Shown here: positions 62,425 through 64,000 of the stretch, one piece after another | How the letters are laid out: each line of letters starts with the position of its first letter | Position numbering within the stretch: the stretch's first letter is position 1 | NCBI GenBank assembly: GCA_025617745.1 | Contig: CM046853.1 | Span: 17,341,174-17,405,173, forward strand | DNA length: 64,000 bases | DNA from: Heliocidaris erythrogramma | Lineage: Eukaryota > Echinodermata > Echinoidea > Camarodonta > Echinometridae | Direction of reading: 5' to 3' | Made by a program: the position numbers and the translations under genes | Notes under the pieces: generated by a model | Database searches by the model: none | Told to the model about the DNA's origin: nothing | The model's input: the letters and a program-made list of their open reading frames with translations, nothing else

Positions 62425-64000
62425 GTAAGAGGAAAATTAAAAAAACTGAAAATTAAATAAATATGAAGAGGTGCCTTCATAATTCCCAAGATAACAAACA
62501 AAAGATATCTAGCAGAATGATAGTAATATTTTTTAGTTTGCATTAATGATTTTTTTCTGCAATGAGTTTCTCACATTTATTTCCATGAATTACTTCTTGA
62601 TTTCTATGACTAAGCATCTGTTAAGAGTAATGCATGTAGAGATTTTCCACCAAAGCATATTTCTCTCAAATTGATCAGTATTTACATGTAGGTCAGCTTT
62701 GAGGACAACTTTAGGGTCATTGCAAAGAGATAATTTGACAGGAAATAATTAATTTCGATTTTATCCTGCTGGTGTAACTGATAGCATAGGCCCCAATATT
62801 TTCTTTACAAATTAAAATTATCACTCGATTATGGGAGATGCGATGTAGGACAGGAATAGTTATAAGTTTTGTGAGCAGTTAAAATTCAAATTGGTAAAAG
62901 TCATTTCTGCACTAATAATTATGCAATAGATGAATATATGATATGAAAGAGGTCACATGAAGACATGGTTTGTAGCTGTTTCTAAGATTTATAGAGGTAC
63001 ATTCTTGTGGCAAACCCTGATCTATAATAAGAATATAGGAGGGTGCTTTTGCCTCTTGAAAATAGGAAAAATAAGTAATATCACATGTCACAGCACGAGT
63101 ACGATTTTTCACTACTGCTGCGATATCATGGGAAAAGGCATATTTCTCTAAACCATGTCCTAATAATAGAATTTCAAGACTCTCAATATTCTGGTTGGGA
63201 GAAAACCAAATTTGCACTCTGCAGGTGTTTGCCATTCCCTCTCTATTCATGTCTTATAGGTTCAGGATGTGTGATTATAATGGATGAATAAATATATTTC
63301 CAAGATTCCACATTTTCATCCTGTTGAACATTCCTTTTTTGTCTTTCCTCTTATTATAAGAAATACAAACTGTTTTTCCTTCCCCCCCCCCCTTGCATTA
63401 ATTTATTTTTGGTTCGCCTTGATGTTACTTCAGACAGTAAAATCACAGGGTGGGCTTGCATTTCCATACTCTGATCAACATGTTGCCTAATGTATTGTAT
63501 GCATGTTACAGATTGCAGCATCACAGGATCTTATATTCCTATATTCAGGTATATTTTCTTCAACAAAATAGCATAGAAAGCAATTTCTTTATCAAATGCA
63601 TAGAATTGTCAAGCAAAATGATAAAAAAAACTACCAGGCTAACCTTGGTACTGATCAATTTGAGAGAAATATGGTAATACTTTGTATGGTTTAATCTCCT
63701 GTGCAAGAAGACATGAAGTTCATGGGAATACTAATTAAATTATATGTACACGTGGGAAAAGACCAAATCCAATTCTTCCCCCAACTTTCCCAGTTTCACT
63801 GGTGCTCATTTTTGACCTGCGACCTGAATATATCCTGAAAAGTTTGCCACATGGCTAATTAGTCGAATTAGCAACAAAGGAAACAGATGTTATTTTCACT
63901 GACCTTAGAAATTCTAAATTACTTGAAGGAAATGGTATGAAAATCATCTTTTGTGATGAATGAAATGCCTTGTCAGTGCCTGCCGAGTATGACGTTTGAA
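62425..64000 (+). other. FRMD4 intron, 5' part (runs off the window)
   Basis: GTAAGA donor at 62425. AT-rich, with a C run near 63382-63393 and short unconserved frames. No further exon recognised. Confidence 0.6.

Overview
This is animal genomic DNA: AT-rich, intron-dominated and full of transposon remains, with one recognisable host gene. The spliced gene, the non-LTR retrotransposon types, the tRNA-derived SINEs ending in a run of ATT, and the very frequent ACATGTAC/TAGGCCTA words suggest a marine invertebrate deuterostome, perhaps an echinoderm. That placement is an impression, not a demonstration.

Layout. (1) 1-13899 is a head-to-tail array of one truncated and eight further copies of a ~1.65-1.75 kb unit, visibly very similar, entering from beyond the left edge. 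Every unit ends in a small hairpin followed by CTAG, and the right edge of the array falls exactly there. Units carry clustered palindromes (a CRE-type TGACGTCA and a TTACGTAA site), a TATATAAA box and a GCGCCCTCT word. Unit lengths alternate because every second unit starts with an extra inverted-repeat leader. The nature of the array is unknown; a Helitron-like tandem element is a testable hypothesis. (2) 13900-14849 is low-complexity flank with a C/A...T/G inverted repeat. (3) 14850-18925 is a dead CR1-like non-LTR retrotransposon split by a 2.6 kb hAT-like insertion (8-bp target duplication), which itself holds a 317-bp tandem duplication with promoter-like motifs. (4) 18926-38141 is non-coding sequence with a GC-rich MITE, a 1.3 kb pogo/Tigger-like non-autonomous element, a SINE and a small MITE. 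(5) 38142 to the right edge is the 5' part of a plus-strand gene for an FRMD4-type FERM protein: four exons (38142-38207, 46948-47042, 57102-57279, 62345-62424) giving 139 complete codons that stay in frame through consensus splice sites. The rest of the gene lies to the right. Its introns hold MITEs, a SINE-like piece, a degenerate element with ~161-bp tandem repeats, and a minus-strand retrotransposon broken by a nested SINE.

The only host gene I can support is the FRMD4 homologue; everything else with coding character is transposon-derived and broken. No rRNA, functional tRNA or CRISPR was seen. Small exons or non-coding RNAs in the long non-coding stretches could have been missed.
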